Source: Bacteroidota bacterium
GTDB lineage: Bacteria > Bacteroidota > Ignavibacteria > Kapaibacteriales > UBA2268
Direction: 5' to 3'
NCBI GenBank assembly: GCA_022708005.1
Contig: JAKIZN010000058.1
Span: 1-8,341 of the forward strand
DNA: 8,341 bases
The notes beneath the pieces were generated by a model that made no database searches, was not told where the DNA came from, and saw nothing but the letters and a program-made list of their open reading frames with translations. Shown piece after piece: positions 1-5,933 of the stretch. The stretch's first letter is position 1; every line of letters starts with the position of its first letter. The position numbers and the translations under genes were made by a program.

Positions 1-808
1 TAAACGGGACTTTCCTGCTTGGCAGCGTTACGCTTACCTTTTCGGATAATGACATTGCTTGATGATGCCGCTCGTAAGATATGCTCTCAAACCCATCTAA
101 TTTATGGTCGCTATAAATTTCTGCAAGCACTTGCTGTTGCTCGGGTTCGATGTGTTCTAATATATTTTTTGATAGTACTTGCGGATTTTCTATAGATTTA
201 ATAGCGTAAAATCTTGGTAAAATCGCGTCTGTGTCCGTATGTGGAGCGATTAGCTTTTCTATCTTGTTTATCGCAACTTCGAGATGATGCGTAAATTCAA
301 GCGGCTTTTGCCCATTTGCCTTTTGATTAAATATTTTTCTGATAGTATCAATTAATGCCTTCGCCCCTTTGCCGTAAAGCGCTTGAGTTGGCACAACAGG
401 CACATTTAGTAATTCTGCGAGCAAATCATAATCGATTTTTATACCTTGTTGCTCCGCAATATCTTCTAAATTAAGAGCAATAACCATTGGTATGCCGAGT
501 TCGAGCAACTCTGCTGTAAGCTCCAAACTTCGAGTCAGCATCGAAGCATCAACCACATTGATAATAATATCAATTTTTTGGTGCAATAGGAAATTGAAGG
601 TAATTTCTTCTGCGGGGTGCAAGTGATTTAAAGAATACAGCCCGGGCAAATCAATCAGCCGCAGAACATCGCCGTAAAGATTGACATCTGTCGAGTTCAT
701 CTCTACAGTAGGTCCGGATTCAGATGATTTTATATCGGACAGCACCTTAAACAAAGTGCTTTTGCCGGAATTTGGCTGTCCAACAATGACCGCTGTGTAT
801 TGCTTCAT
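1..808 (-). CDS. feoB: Ferrous iron transport protein B, N-terminal G domain (partial)
   Basis: FeoB is the inner-membrane Fe(II) uptake protein; its cytosolic N-terminal GTPase domain is fused to a transmembrane domain. Only the first 269 codons lie in the window, so the membrane part is missing. Visible motifs: G1 GQPNSGKST (10-18), in which N13 matches the Asn that coordinates potassium in characterised FeoB G domains; G3 DLPG (53-56); G4 NLED (113-116, usually NMxD); and a G5-like PTQA (140-143). After residue 160 comes a charged helical region, as expected for the FeoB helical insertion domain. The switch I segment reads SESGPTVE (29-36) and keeps G, T, V and E but lacks the usual Asn and Pro of NxPGxTVE. 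The ATG lies within an ATGA overlap with the feoA stop, implying translational coupling. The overlap with feoA makes another Era-like GTPase unlikely. Confidence 0.88.
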   Translation of the reverse strand, partial: MKQYTAVIVGQPNSGKSTLFKVLSDIKSSESGPTVEMNSTDVNLYGDVLRLIDLPGLYSLNHLHPAEEITFNFLLHQKIDIIINVVDASMLTRSLELTAELLELGIPMVIALNLEDIAEQQGIKIDYDLLAELLNVPVVPTQALYGKGAKALIDTIRKIFNQKANGQKPLEFTHHLEVAINKIEKLIAPHTDTDAILPRFYAIKSIENPQVLSKNILEHIEPEQQQVLAEIYSDHKLDGFESISYERHHQAMSLSEKVSVTLPSRKVPF

Positions 809-1059
809 AACGCCAAAAACTTTACTATAATTTTATCAGCTAATCCTCTGCCAATTGCTATTTTGGCGTTACTATTCGATTCGTTCAATATCAATATTGG
901 TCCCCATTTTGCCCAAGTTTGCTTAACTAACACGTCATTAACATGCAATCCGATAACGCCGAGCCTTTTTCGTAGGTCGCCGCCTGCATTTATCTCAGTT
1001 ATTTTTAGTTTTTTTTCAGCAGGCGCTTCCGCCAAGTTCATATATCCGTTTTTTTGCAT
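805..1059 (-). CDS. feoA: Ferrous iron transport protein A (SH3-like domain)
   Basis: FeoA is a small cytosolic SH3-like protein needed for FeoB-dependent Fe(II) uptake. The 84-residue product matches the family in layout: a short strand (KLKITEI), the RKRLGVIGLHVND segment that corresponds to the usual RLxxLGLxPG turn, a following WGPILI strand, and the C-terminal IAIGRGLADKIIV, equivalent to the family's xLRxxxAxxIxV ending. An alternative ATG at 1041 gives 78 residues beginning MNLAEAP, which aligns better with the usual FeoA start and has a weak GGA just upstream; the 1059 ATG has no Shine-Dalgarno. Its TGA overlaps the feoB ATG (ATGA), so the two form an operon. The upstream 140 bp holds a candidate promoter and a metal-regulator-like dyad. 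Confidence 0.85.
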   Translation of the reverse strand: MQKNGYMNLAEAPAEKKLKITEINAGGDLRKRLGVIGLHVNDVLVKQTWAKWGPILILNESNSNAKIAIGRGLADKIIVKFLAL

Positions 1060-1075
1060 ATAACATTTTTTTAAA

Positions 1076-1090
1076 TTAGGTTTAACTAAA
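1076..1090. promoter_or_regulatory. Candidate metalloregulator operator for feoAB
   Basis: The 15-bp sequence TTAGGTTTAACTAAA is an imperfect dyad: five of seven base pairs of the half-sites TTAGGTT and AACTAAA match around a central T. The half-site equals that of the DtxR/IdeR consensus (TTAGGTTAGGCTAACCTAA), but the spacing here is four bases shorter. It lies near the transcription start predicted from the adjacent promoter, where a repressor would act. Iron control of feoAB is common; binding here is inferred. Confidence 0.3.
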
Positions 1091-1092
1091 AT

Positions 1093-1123
1093 GCAAGATA
1101 GTAAAAACTAAAGAAAAAACAAA
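1093..1123 (-). promoter_or_regulatory. Possible Bacteroidota-type promoter of feoAB
   Basis: Read on the minus strand, TTTG (1123-1120) is followed after exactly 19 nt by TATCTTGC (1100-1093), a partial match to TAnnTTTG with the last two positions wrong. The predicted start would be near 1087, about 30-45 nt upstream of either feoA ATG. The -33 element and spacing are good and the -7 element is weak. Confidence 0.3.
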
Positions 1124-1202
1124 GCAATTTCTTCGCCGATTAAAAAAAATGACAATGTTAAAGCGATAGTACTATGCAAGGTATGAAAACTTATTTATTT
1201 TA

Positions 1203-3026
1203 TCAATCAAAATCGTCTTTTGCCGCGATTTTTCTCTTATGGGGGTCTAATTCCATTTTCCGCAGTCTGATAGATTCAGGGGTGATTTCCACTACTTCAT
1301 CTTCGGCAATAAACTCAATTGCTTGGTCTAAGGATAGCCTTCGCGGCGGTCTTAACGTTACTGTGGCGTCAGAACCAGAAGCTCTCATATTGGTTAGCTT
1401 TTTCTCTTTCGTAATATTCACATTTAAGTCGCCCGATTTGTTTCGCTCGCCGATTACCATTCCGTTGTAAACTTTTGTGCCGACTTCGATAAATAGTTCG
1501 CCGCGGTCTTCCATAGCGAAACTAGCATAAGATGTGCTTTTGCCAGCCCTATCGGCAACAAGTGCGCCGGTGGTTCTTTGCGGTATATTTCCAAACCAAG
1601 GGCGGTAGCCGTCGAACAATGAATTCATAACTCCAGAGCCTTTTGTGTCAGTCAAAAATTGATTGCGAAAGCCTATCAGCCCACGAGACGGTATCAAAAA
1701 TTCCATATTGACCCTGCCCGAACCGTTATTTATCAAGTCTTGCATTATCCCTTTTCTGCTCGATAATTTTTCGGTTACTATGCCAACAAATTCGTCGGGC
1801 ACGTCAATATAAACCCGCTCAACTGGTTCGCAAGTCTTTTCGTCGATTAATTTAGTTATGACGTTTGGTCGCGATACCATAAATTCATAGCCTTCGCGGC
1901 GCATTGTTTCAATAAGTATTGCCATTTGAAGCTCTCCGCGACCTTTCACTTCAAAAGCATCGGCTCTATCGGGCATTGGCGAAACTTCGAGCGATACGTT
2001 TCGCAACATTTCTTTTTCTAATCTTGCTTTTAAATGCCGAGTGGTAAGGAATTTGCCTTCCGTCCCTGCGAATGGACCATTATTTATGTAAAATACCATC
2101 GAGACAGTTGGAGCGTCGATTTCTATGCGGGGCAAAGGCTGCTGGTTGTCGTTATCGGTGATTGTGTCGCCAATATTTAAGCCGTCGATACCAGCAATAG
2201 CGATAATATCGCCAGAATATACCTTATCCACCATTTTTTTCTTTAAGCCTTCAAATGTATAAAGTGCCGAAAATTTCTGGTTAGTTCTGGTTTCTTCGGC
2301 GCCGCATACGGAATATTGCTTATTCATTTCCAATGAACCATTTTCTAATCTTCCGATTGCTATTTGCCCGACGTAAGAATCGTAATCAAGATTAGTTACT
2401 AAAAATTGCGGTAATTTGCTGTCGTCTGCCTTGGGTCCCGGTATGCTGTTGATTATGGTGTCAAATAGTGGTTTTAGATTTGTCGAGCCGTCATTTAGCT
2501 CAAGATGGGCTATGCCACTCTTGCCAATTGTATATAAAACTTTGAAGTTAATTTGCTCGTCGGTAGCGCCCAAATCTATAAATAAATCATATATTTCATT
2601 CAAAACTTCTTGTATGCGCGCGTCGCCTCTATCGATTTTGTTTATCACGACTATTATAGGGAGATTTTTCGCGAGTGCTTTTTTTACGACGAATCGGGTT
2701 TGTGGAAGTGGTCCTTCGCTAGAATCGACGAGCAATATTGCTCCATCTACTAAGTTTAGACTTCGCTCCACTTCGCCGCCAAAATCAGCGTGCCCAGGCG
2801 TGTCGATTATATTGATTTTTGTATTGCCATACCAAACAGCTGTATTTTTAGCCATAATGGTTATGCCGCGCTCTCGCTCTAAATCCATAGAGTCCATAAC
2901 TCTTTCTTCGACAACTTGGTGCGTTCTGAAAGTGCCACTCTGGGACAGCATTCCGTCCACTAAAGTAGTTTTCCCGTGGTCGACGTGTGCAATTATTGCA
3001 ATGTTTCTTATATTTTCTTTGCGCAT
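1203..3026 (-). CDS. typA: Translational GTPase TypA/BipA
   Basis: TypA/BipA is a ribosome-binding translational GTPase of the EF-G/LepA group, linked to 50S assembly and stress or cold adaptation. From the ATG at 3026 it has 607 residues, the normal family length. Motifs: G1 AHVDHGKT (13-20), G2 RGITI (53-57), G3 DTPGHAD (75-81), G4 NKID (129-132), then domain II (about 205-300), an EF-G III-like domain with EGKFLTTR and VKGRGELQM (323-368), a domain V-like part including IPSRGLIGFRNQF (445-457), and the TypA-specific C-terminal domain with KKLTNMRASGSD (542-553). A TTG at 3050 would add eight residues (MFNYKNTK), but the ATG at 3026 fits the family start. No Shine-Dalgarno is visible. It stands alone, divergent from the glycosyltransferase and 143 bp upstream of feoA on the same strand. 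I see no convincing terminator between typA and feoA. Confidence 0.97.
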   Translation of the reverse strand: MRKENIRNIAIIAHVDHGKTTLVDGMLSQSGTFRTHQVVEERVMDSMDLERERGITIMAKNTAVWYGNTKINIIDTPGHADFGGEVERSLNLVDGAILLVDSSEGPLPQTRFVVKKALAKNLPIIVVINKIDRGDARIQEVLNEIYDLFIDLGATDEQINFKVLYTIGKSGIAHLELNDGSTNLKPLFDTIINSIPGPKADDSKLPQFLVTNLDYDSYVGQIAIGRLENGSLEMNKQYSVCGAEETRTNQKFSALYTFEGLKKKMVDKVYSGDIIAIAGIDGLNIGDTITDNDNQQPLPRIEIDAPTVSMVFYINNGPFAGTEGKFLTTRHLKARLEKEMLRNVSLEVSPMPDRADAFEVKGRGELQMAILIETMRREGYEFMVSRPNVITKLIDEKTCEPVERVYIDVPDEFVGIVTEKLSSRKGIMQDLINNGSGRVNMEFLIPSRGLIGFRNQFLTDTKGSGVMNSLFDGYRPWFGNIPQRTTGALVADRAGKSTSYASFAMEDRGELFIEVGTKVYNGMVIGERNKSGDLNVNITKEKKLTNMRASGSDATVTLRPPRRLSLDQAIEFIAEDEVVEITPESIRLRKMELDPHKRKIAAKDDFD

Positions 3027-3060
3027 TTTAGTATTTTTGTAATTAAACAATTATGAAAAG

Positions 3061-3082
3061 GCAAAAAATACGAATTTTTTGC
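3061..3082. repeat. 9-bp perfect inverted repeat between divergent genes
   Basis: GCAAAAAAT (3061-3069) and ATTTTTTGC (3074-3082) are perfect inverted arms around ACGA. The dyad sits in the 88-bp divergent spacer between the typA and glycosyltransferase starts. It could be a shared operator or simply an AT-rich hairpin; the sequence does not decide. The right arm also contributes a TTTG (3078-3081) that could act as a -33 element for the gene on the plus strand. Confidence 0.35.
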
Positions 3083-3114
3083 AAATTTTTAGGTGCAATA
3101 AATATTAATTTAGA

Positions 3115-4281
3115 ATGAAAATTTTGTATATAATGTATAGGTTCCCTTATCCGCTCGACAAGGGCGATAAGCTAAGAGCTTACAATCAAATAAGATACCT
3201 TTCTAAAGCGAATGATATTTATTTGTGCTCCGTTATTGATGAGCCGTTGCTAGACGCCCATTATGCAGAAATTGAGCCTTTTACAAAAAAAATCTTTAAA
3301 TTTAAGATAAAGAAATCTACTTTTTACAAAAATTTGCTTTTAAATTTCATCAGCGGACGCCCGCTCCAAAACGCTTATTCGTTCGACAAAGGCATAAAGA
3401 AGGAAATTGAGCAGATAATAAAGCGAGAAGCCATAGACGCGGCTATTTGCTTAATGGTGCGACCAGCGGAATATTTGACGGATGCCAGCATTCCTAAGCT
3501 ATTGGATTATCAAGATGCTATTTCTATAGGGTTTAAGCGAAGGAGCAAAGAAGGCTCTTTGCTGAAACGAATGCTATATTCTTCTGAAGCTCGTCGACTT
3601 GCCAAGTTCGAGCAAATGATTTTTGATAAGTATGATTATAAAGCAATTATCACTGCGGAAGATAGGAAATATATAAACCACCGGCGGCGAGACGAAATTT
3701 ATATTATCGGCAACGGGATTGATACCGAGTATTTTCAAAGTAGCGACGCAGAAAAAACGCATGAACTTCTTTTTGTTGGAAATATGCAATATGAGCCAAA
3801 CGTGTTGAGTATGCGATATTTAGTTAGCGAAATACTTCCGATTATTCGCTTATCGCTCCCGCAGGTAAAACTGATGATAGCGGGCGCCGATCCTGTCGAT
3901 GAGATAAAAGCGCTTCAATCCGAAAATATCACGGTTACCGGACGGCTTGCGGATATTAGAGACGCGTATAATCAGGGAACGATATTTATTGCGCCAATGC
4001 AGACTGGCACAGGCTTGCAAAACAAGCTATTAGAAGCTATGGCTATGCGAGTAGCTGTGGTTACTTCCGAGCTATGCAACAAGGCGCTGATGGCAAGCGA
4101 GGGGCAGCATTTGCTCATTGGTCGCACCCCAGAAGAATACGCGGCACATTGCGTAGAGCTATTGAAAAATAAAGATGTTCGCGATAGAATTAGCGACGCG
4201 GCTTATAAATTCGTCAAAGAAAACTTCGGTTGGGATTCTATTAATTCTCAAATCGATAAAATACTCACTTCACGGAAATAA
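3115..4281 (+). CDS. GT4-family glycosyltransferase, PEP-CTERM/EpsH-associated type
   Basis: A 388-residue GT-B glycosyltransferase, probably transferring an activated sugar in surface polysaccharide synthesis at the cytosolic membrane face; donor and acceptor cannot be read from the sequence. The N-terminus ILYIMYRFPYPLDKGDKLR (3-21) is the hallmark of the PEP-CTERM/EpsH1-associated sugar transferases (the TIGR03087-like group), where the loop binds the acceptor. The C-terminal Rossmann half begins with LLFVGNMQYEPN (218-229) and has MIAGADP (254-260), VTGRLADIRDAY (274-285) and GTGLQNKLLEAMAMRVAVV (298-316). The E of LLEAMA (307) is the second Glu of the GT4 EX7E motif; the first is replaced by Thr299, a position that is not strictly Glu in this subgroup. 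No signal peptide or transmembrane helix is seen. No exosortase or PEP-CTERM gene is in the window, so the family name only describes similarity. Confidence 0.85.
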   Translation: MKILYIMYRFPYPLDKGDKLRAYNQIRYLSKANDIYLCSVIDEPLLDAHYAEIEPFTKKIFKFKIKKSTFYKNLLLNFISGRPLQNAYSFDKGIKKEIEQIIKREAIDAAICLMVRPAEYLTDASIPKLLDYQDAISIGFKRRSKEGSLLKRMLYSSEARRLAKFEQMIFDKYDYKAIITAEDRKYINHRRRDEIYIIGNGIDTEYFQSSDAEKTHELLFVGNMQYEPNVLSMRYLVSEILPIIRLSLPQVKLMIAGADPVDEIKALQSENITVTGRLADIRDAYNQGTIFIAPMQTGTGLQNKLLEAMAMRVAVVTSELCNKALMASEGQHLLIGRTPEEYAAHCVELLKNKDVRDRISDAAYKFVKENFGWDSINSQIDKILTSRK

Positions 4282-4310
4282 AATCAAATAATTAAAAGGT
4301 GATTAATAAT

Positions 4311-4343
4311 AGATGCCCTACACCTCGAAGGTGTAGGACATCT
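4311..4343. repeat. Strong palindrome (REP-like or other mobile repeat candidate)
   Basis: Arms AGATG-C-CCTACACCT and AGGTGTAGG-A-CATCT pair over 14 of 15 positions (one C/A mismatch) around a CGA loop. The GC-bearing 9-bp inner stem makes this the strongest hairpin in the window. Neither strand has a T-run directly after it, so it is not a standard intrinsic terminator. Its position 30 nt after a gene end and its isolation suggest a dispersed intergenic palindrome, but no second copy exists in the window. Confidence 0.6.
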
Positions 4344-4366
4344 GGAAAACCGCGAATAGGCAATGG

Positions 4367-4387
4367 AATAGTTCCTAATAAACTATT
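4367..4387 (+). terminator. Weak AT-rich hairpin, possible terminator of the glycosyltransferase
   Basis: AATAGTT (4367-4373) and AACTATT (4381-4387) form a 7-bp stem with a 7-nt loop, followed by TTG and TTTG. There is one G-C pair only and no long T-run, so the call is weak. Confidence 0.18.
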
Positions 4388-4390
4388 TTG

Positions 4391-4421
4391 TTTGAATTGT
4401 CATTAATATTTCATATATTTG
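4391..4421 (+). promoter_or_regulatory. Bacteroidota-type sigma-A promoter (TTTG-N19-TATATTTG)
   Basis: TTTG at 4391-4394 and TATATTTG at 4414-4421 match the -33 TTTG and -7 TAnnTTTG elements exactly, with 19 nt between them. Transcription would start around 4428, about 15 nt before the ATG of the 47-codon frame, and could continue into rocD. This is the best promoter match in the window and the main clue to lineage. Confidence 0.6.
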
Positions 4422-4443
4422 TATCTGTAATTATAGAAGGCGT

Positions 4444-4587
4444 ATGACAAAATTAAACATAAATATTGCCATAAAAAAATTAATTGATTTCATATCGAAA
4501 TCAAACTTTGCGCCTTATGGAGTGCCTGTTTCTCGCGCGGGCAAAATACTTAGATTCCAGCATTATATTGCAGATGCCCCTATTTAA
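4444..4587 (+). CDS. Small ORF, 47 residues, unknown function
   Basis: The frame starts with ATG at 4444 and ends with TAA at 4585-4587; it encodes a 47-residue basic peptide beginning MTKLNINIAIKKLIDFISKS and ending with an Arg/Gly/Tyr-containing tail. I do not recognise the protein. Support for expression: an exact Bacteroidota promoter 22 nt upstream, and an AGAAGG Shine-Dalgarno-like sequence, although only 3 nt from the ATG. The first 20 residues could form an amphipathic helix; no transmembrane segment or signal peptide is convincing. It may be a real small protein, an upstream frame in the rocD leader, or chance coding in a non-coding leader. Confidence 0.35.
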   Translation: MTKLNINIAIKKLIDFISKSNFAPYGVPVSRAGKILRFQHYIADAPI

Positions 4588-4687
4588 TTATAGCCTTTCG
4601 AAGCTCTTAAAAACAGCTGAATAAATTCAACTTACTACATACTATCGTTGTTAATTAATTTTTTAATAATTATTGATACTACAATTT

Positions 4688-4700
4688 GGAGAAGAAATTG
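4688..4700 (+). promoter_or_regulatory. Ribosome binding site that sets the rocD TTG start
   Basis: GGAG at 4688-4691 lies 6 nt before the TTG at 4698-4700, an ideal distance. The other in-frame TTG at 4686 would place this Shine-Dalgarno inside the coding region and has none of its own, so 4698 is preferred. Confidence 0.65.
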
Positions 4701-5891
4701 AAAACACAAGATTACATCGCAATTGAAAATGAATTAGGCGCTCATAATTATCATCCACTTGATGTAGTTGTTGCAGACGCGAAAGGTTGCTATATAACAG
4801 ACGTTGAAGGCAAAAAGTATTTAGATTGTTTGGCTGCGTATTCGGCAGTAAACCAAGGGCATTGCAACCCAAAAATAAAAGAGGCATTCCTCGAGCAAGT
4901 TGATAAAGTTACGCTTACCAGCCGTGCTTTTAGAAATGATAAGTTGCCTATGCTTTATAAAAAAATGAACGAAATGACTGGCTATGAAATGTTTCTGCCA
5001 ATGAACTCTGGCGCAGAAGCAGTCGAAACGGCTATTAAATTAGCTCGACGCTGGGGATATGACGTTAAAGGTGTAGAAAAAGACAAAGCCGAAATTATTG
5101 CAGCATCTGGCAATTTCCATGGAAGAACAACCACTATCGTAGGCTTTTCTGACGATCCCGCATCGTATTCTGGATTTGGTCCTTATTGCAAAGAAGCCTT
5201 TCCGATGCACGAATATGGCAATATTGAAGATCTAAAATCGAAAATCACAAAAAACACAGTAGGCGTCTTAATCGAGCCAATCCAAGGCGAAGGCGGAGTG
5301 GTTATACCGCCCGATGGATATTTGAAAGCAGTCGCCGAGCTATGCAAAGCTAATAATATACTATTCATTTGCGATGAAATTCAAGCGGGCTTGGGACGTG
5401 CAGGCAAGCTATTTGCCCATTATTATGAAAATGTTCGCCCAGATATGGTTATTGTGGGCAAAGCTCTTTCGGGTGGATTTTATCCTGTTTCGGGTGTTTT
5501 GGCAGATAAGGCTGTTATGCTGACTATTAAGCCGGGCGAACACGGCTCTACTTTCGGTGGCAATCCACTTGCGGCAGCAGTTGCAATTCGCGCATTGGAA
5601 GTTATCGAAGAAGATAATTTAATTGAACGCTCCAACGAAATGGGCGAATATTTCATAGAGAAATTAAGAGCCATAAAAAGCCCAAAAATTGAGTTGGTTC
5701 GTGGGCGCGGGCTATGGATAGGATTAGTCCTTAAGGAAAAAGCTCGCCCATATTGCATTAAATTAATGAACGAAGGCGTGCTTTGCAAAGATACGCATGA
5801 GACAATTATTCGCATTGCTCCGCCGCTTGTAATAACCAAAGAAGACATAGATTGGGCAGTAGAAAAAATCGAAAAAGTATTGGCTGAGTAA
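4698..5891 (+). CDS. rocD: Ornithine aminotransferase (ornithine--oxo-acid transaminase)
   Basis: A PLP-dependent class III aminotransferase that converts ornithine and 2-oxoglutarate to glutamate-5-semialdehyde and glutamate, linking arginine/ornithine breakdown with proline and glutamate. From the TTG at 4698 it has 397 residues, close to Bacillus RocD, which it resembles along its whole length: GAHNYHPL (14-21), YSAVNQGH (48-55), LTSRAF (73-78), MNSGAEAVE (102-110), GNFHGRT (138-144), EPIQGEGGVVIPP (193-205), the PLP-ring Asp in CDEIQAGLGR (225-234), the Schiff-base Lys255 in VGKALSGG (253-260), GSTFGGNPL (283-291), and RGRGLWIG (335-342). GAHNYHPL and the VLCKDTHETIIRIAPP ending favour ornithine aminotransferase over acetylornithine or 4-aminobutyrate enzymes. 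The gene has a long possible leader and is followed after 42 nt by the restriction gene on the same strand. Arg codons are mainly CGN (11 of 14). Confidence 0.94.
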   Translation: MKTQDYIAIENELGAHNYHPLDVVVADAKGCYITDVEGKKYLDCLAAYSAVNQGHCNPKIKEAFLEQVDKVTLTSRAFRNDKLPMLYKKMNEMTGYEMFLPMNSGAEAVETAIKLARRWGYDVKGVEKDKAEIIAASGNFHGRTTTIVGFSDDPASYSGFGPYCKEAFPMHEYGNIEDLKSKITKNTVGVLIEPIQGEGGVVIPPDGYLKAVAELCKANNILFICDEIQAGLGRAGKLFAHYYENVRPDMVIVGKALSGGFYPVSGVLADKAVMLTIKPGEHGSTFGGNPLAAAVAIRALEVIEEDNLIERSNEMGEYFIEKLRAIKSPKIELVRGRGLWIGLVLKEKARPYCIKLMNEGVLCKDTHETIIRIAPPLVITKEDIDWAVEKIEKVLAE

Positions 5892-5933
5892 TTAAAAGAA
5901 TAGCCAAGCTCTGACTACAATTAAGGGAAAGAC

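Larger units (their letters stand above)
4282..4697. other. 416-bp intergenic region, AT-rich, with palindrome, promoter and small frame
   Basis: This stretch between the glycosyltransferase and rocD holds a strong palindrome (4311-4343), a weak AT hairpin (4367-4387), a Bacteroidota-type promoter (4391-4421) and a 47-codon frame (4444-4587). The 8-mer AGATGCCC occurs twice, at 4311 inside the palindrome and at 4572 near the end of the small frame. From 4588 to 4685 the DNA is mostly A/T and I see nothing definite in it. If the promoter drives rocD, the mRNA has a leader of about 270 nt. Confidence 0.6.

Noticed and set aside
800..1063. An 87-codon plus-strand frame opposite feoA
   Set aside because: Exact antisense shadow of feoA, which has the family pattern and the ATGA overlap with feoB.
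1148..1160. Fur-box-like AATGACAATGTT upstream of feoA
   Set aside because: Matches too few positions of the GATAATGATAATCATTATC consensus.
1166..1175. Palindrome ATAGTACTAT downstream of typA as terminator or operator
   Set aside because: Only 10 bp with no loop and no T-run next to it; not distinguishable from chance.
1174..1470. A 98-codon plus-strand frame running into the typA 3' end
   Set aside because: Mostly antisense to typA, no ribosome site and no recognisable protein.
2416..3042. A 208-codon open frame on the plus strand
   Set aside because: It lies fully antisense to typA, whose full-length family match is certain; the peptide has no recognisable domain.
4311..4343. The strong hairpin as an intrinsic terminator of the glycosyltransferase
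   Set aside because: No T-run follows on the plus strand (GGAAAACC follows) and none follows on the minus strand.
5480..5848. A 122-codon minus-strand frame inside rocD
   Set aside because: Antisense to conserved rocD sequence including the PLP-binding region; Ser/Ile-rich shadow peptide.
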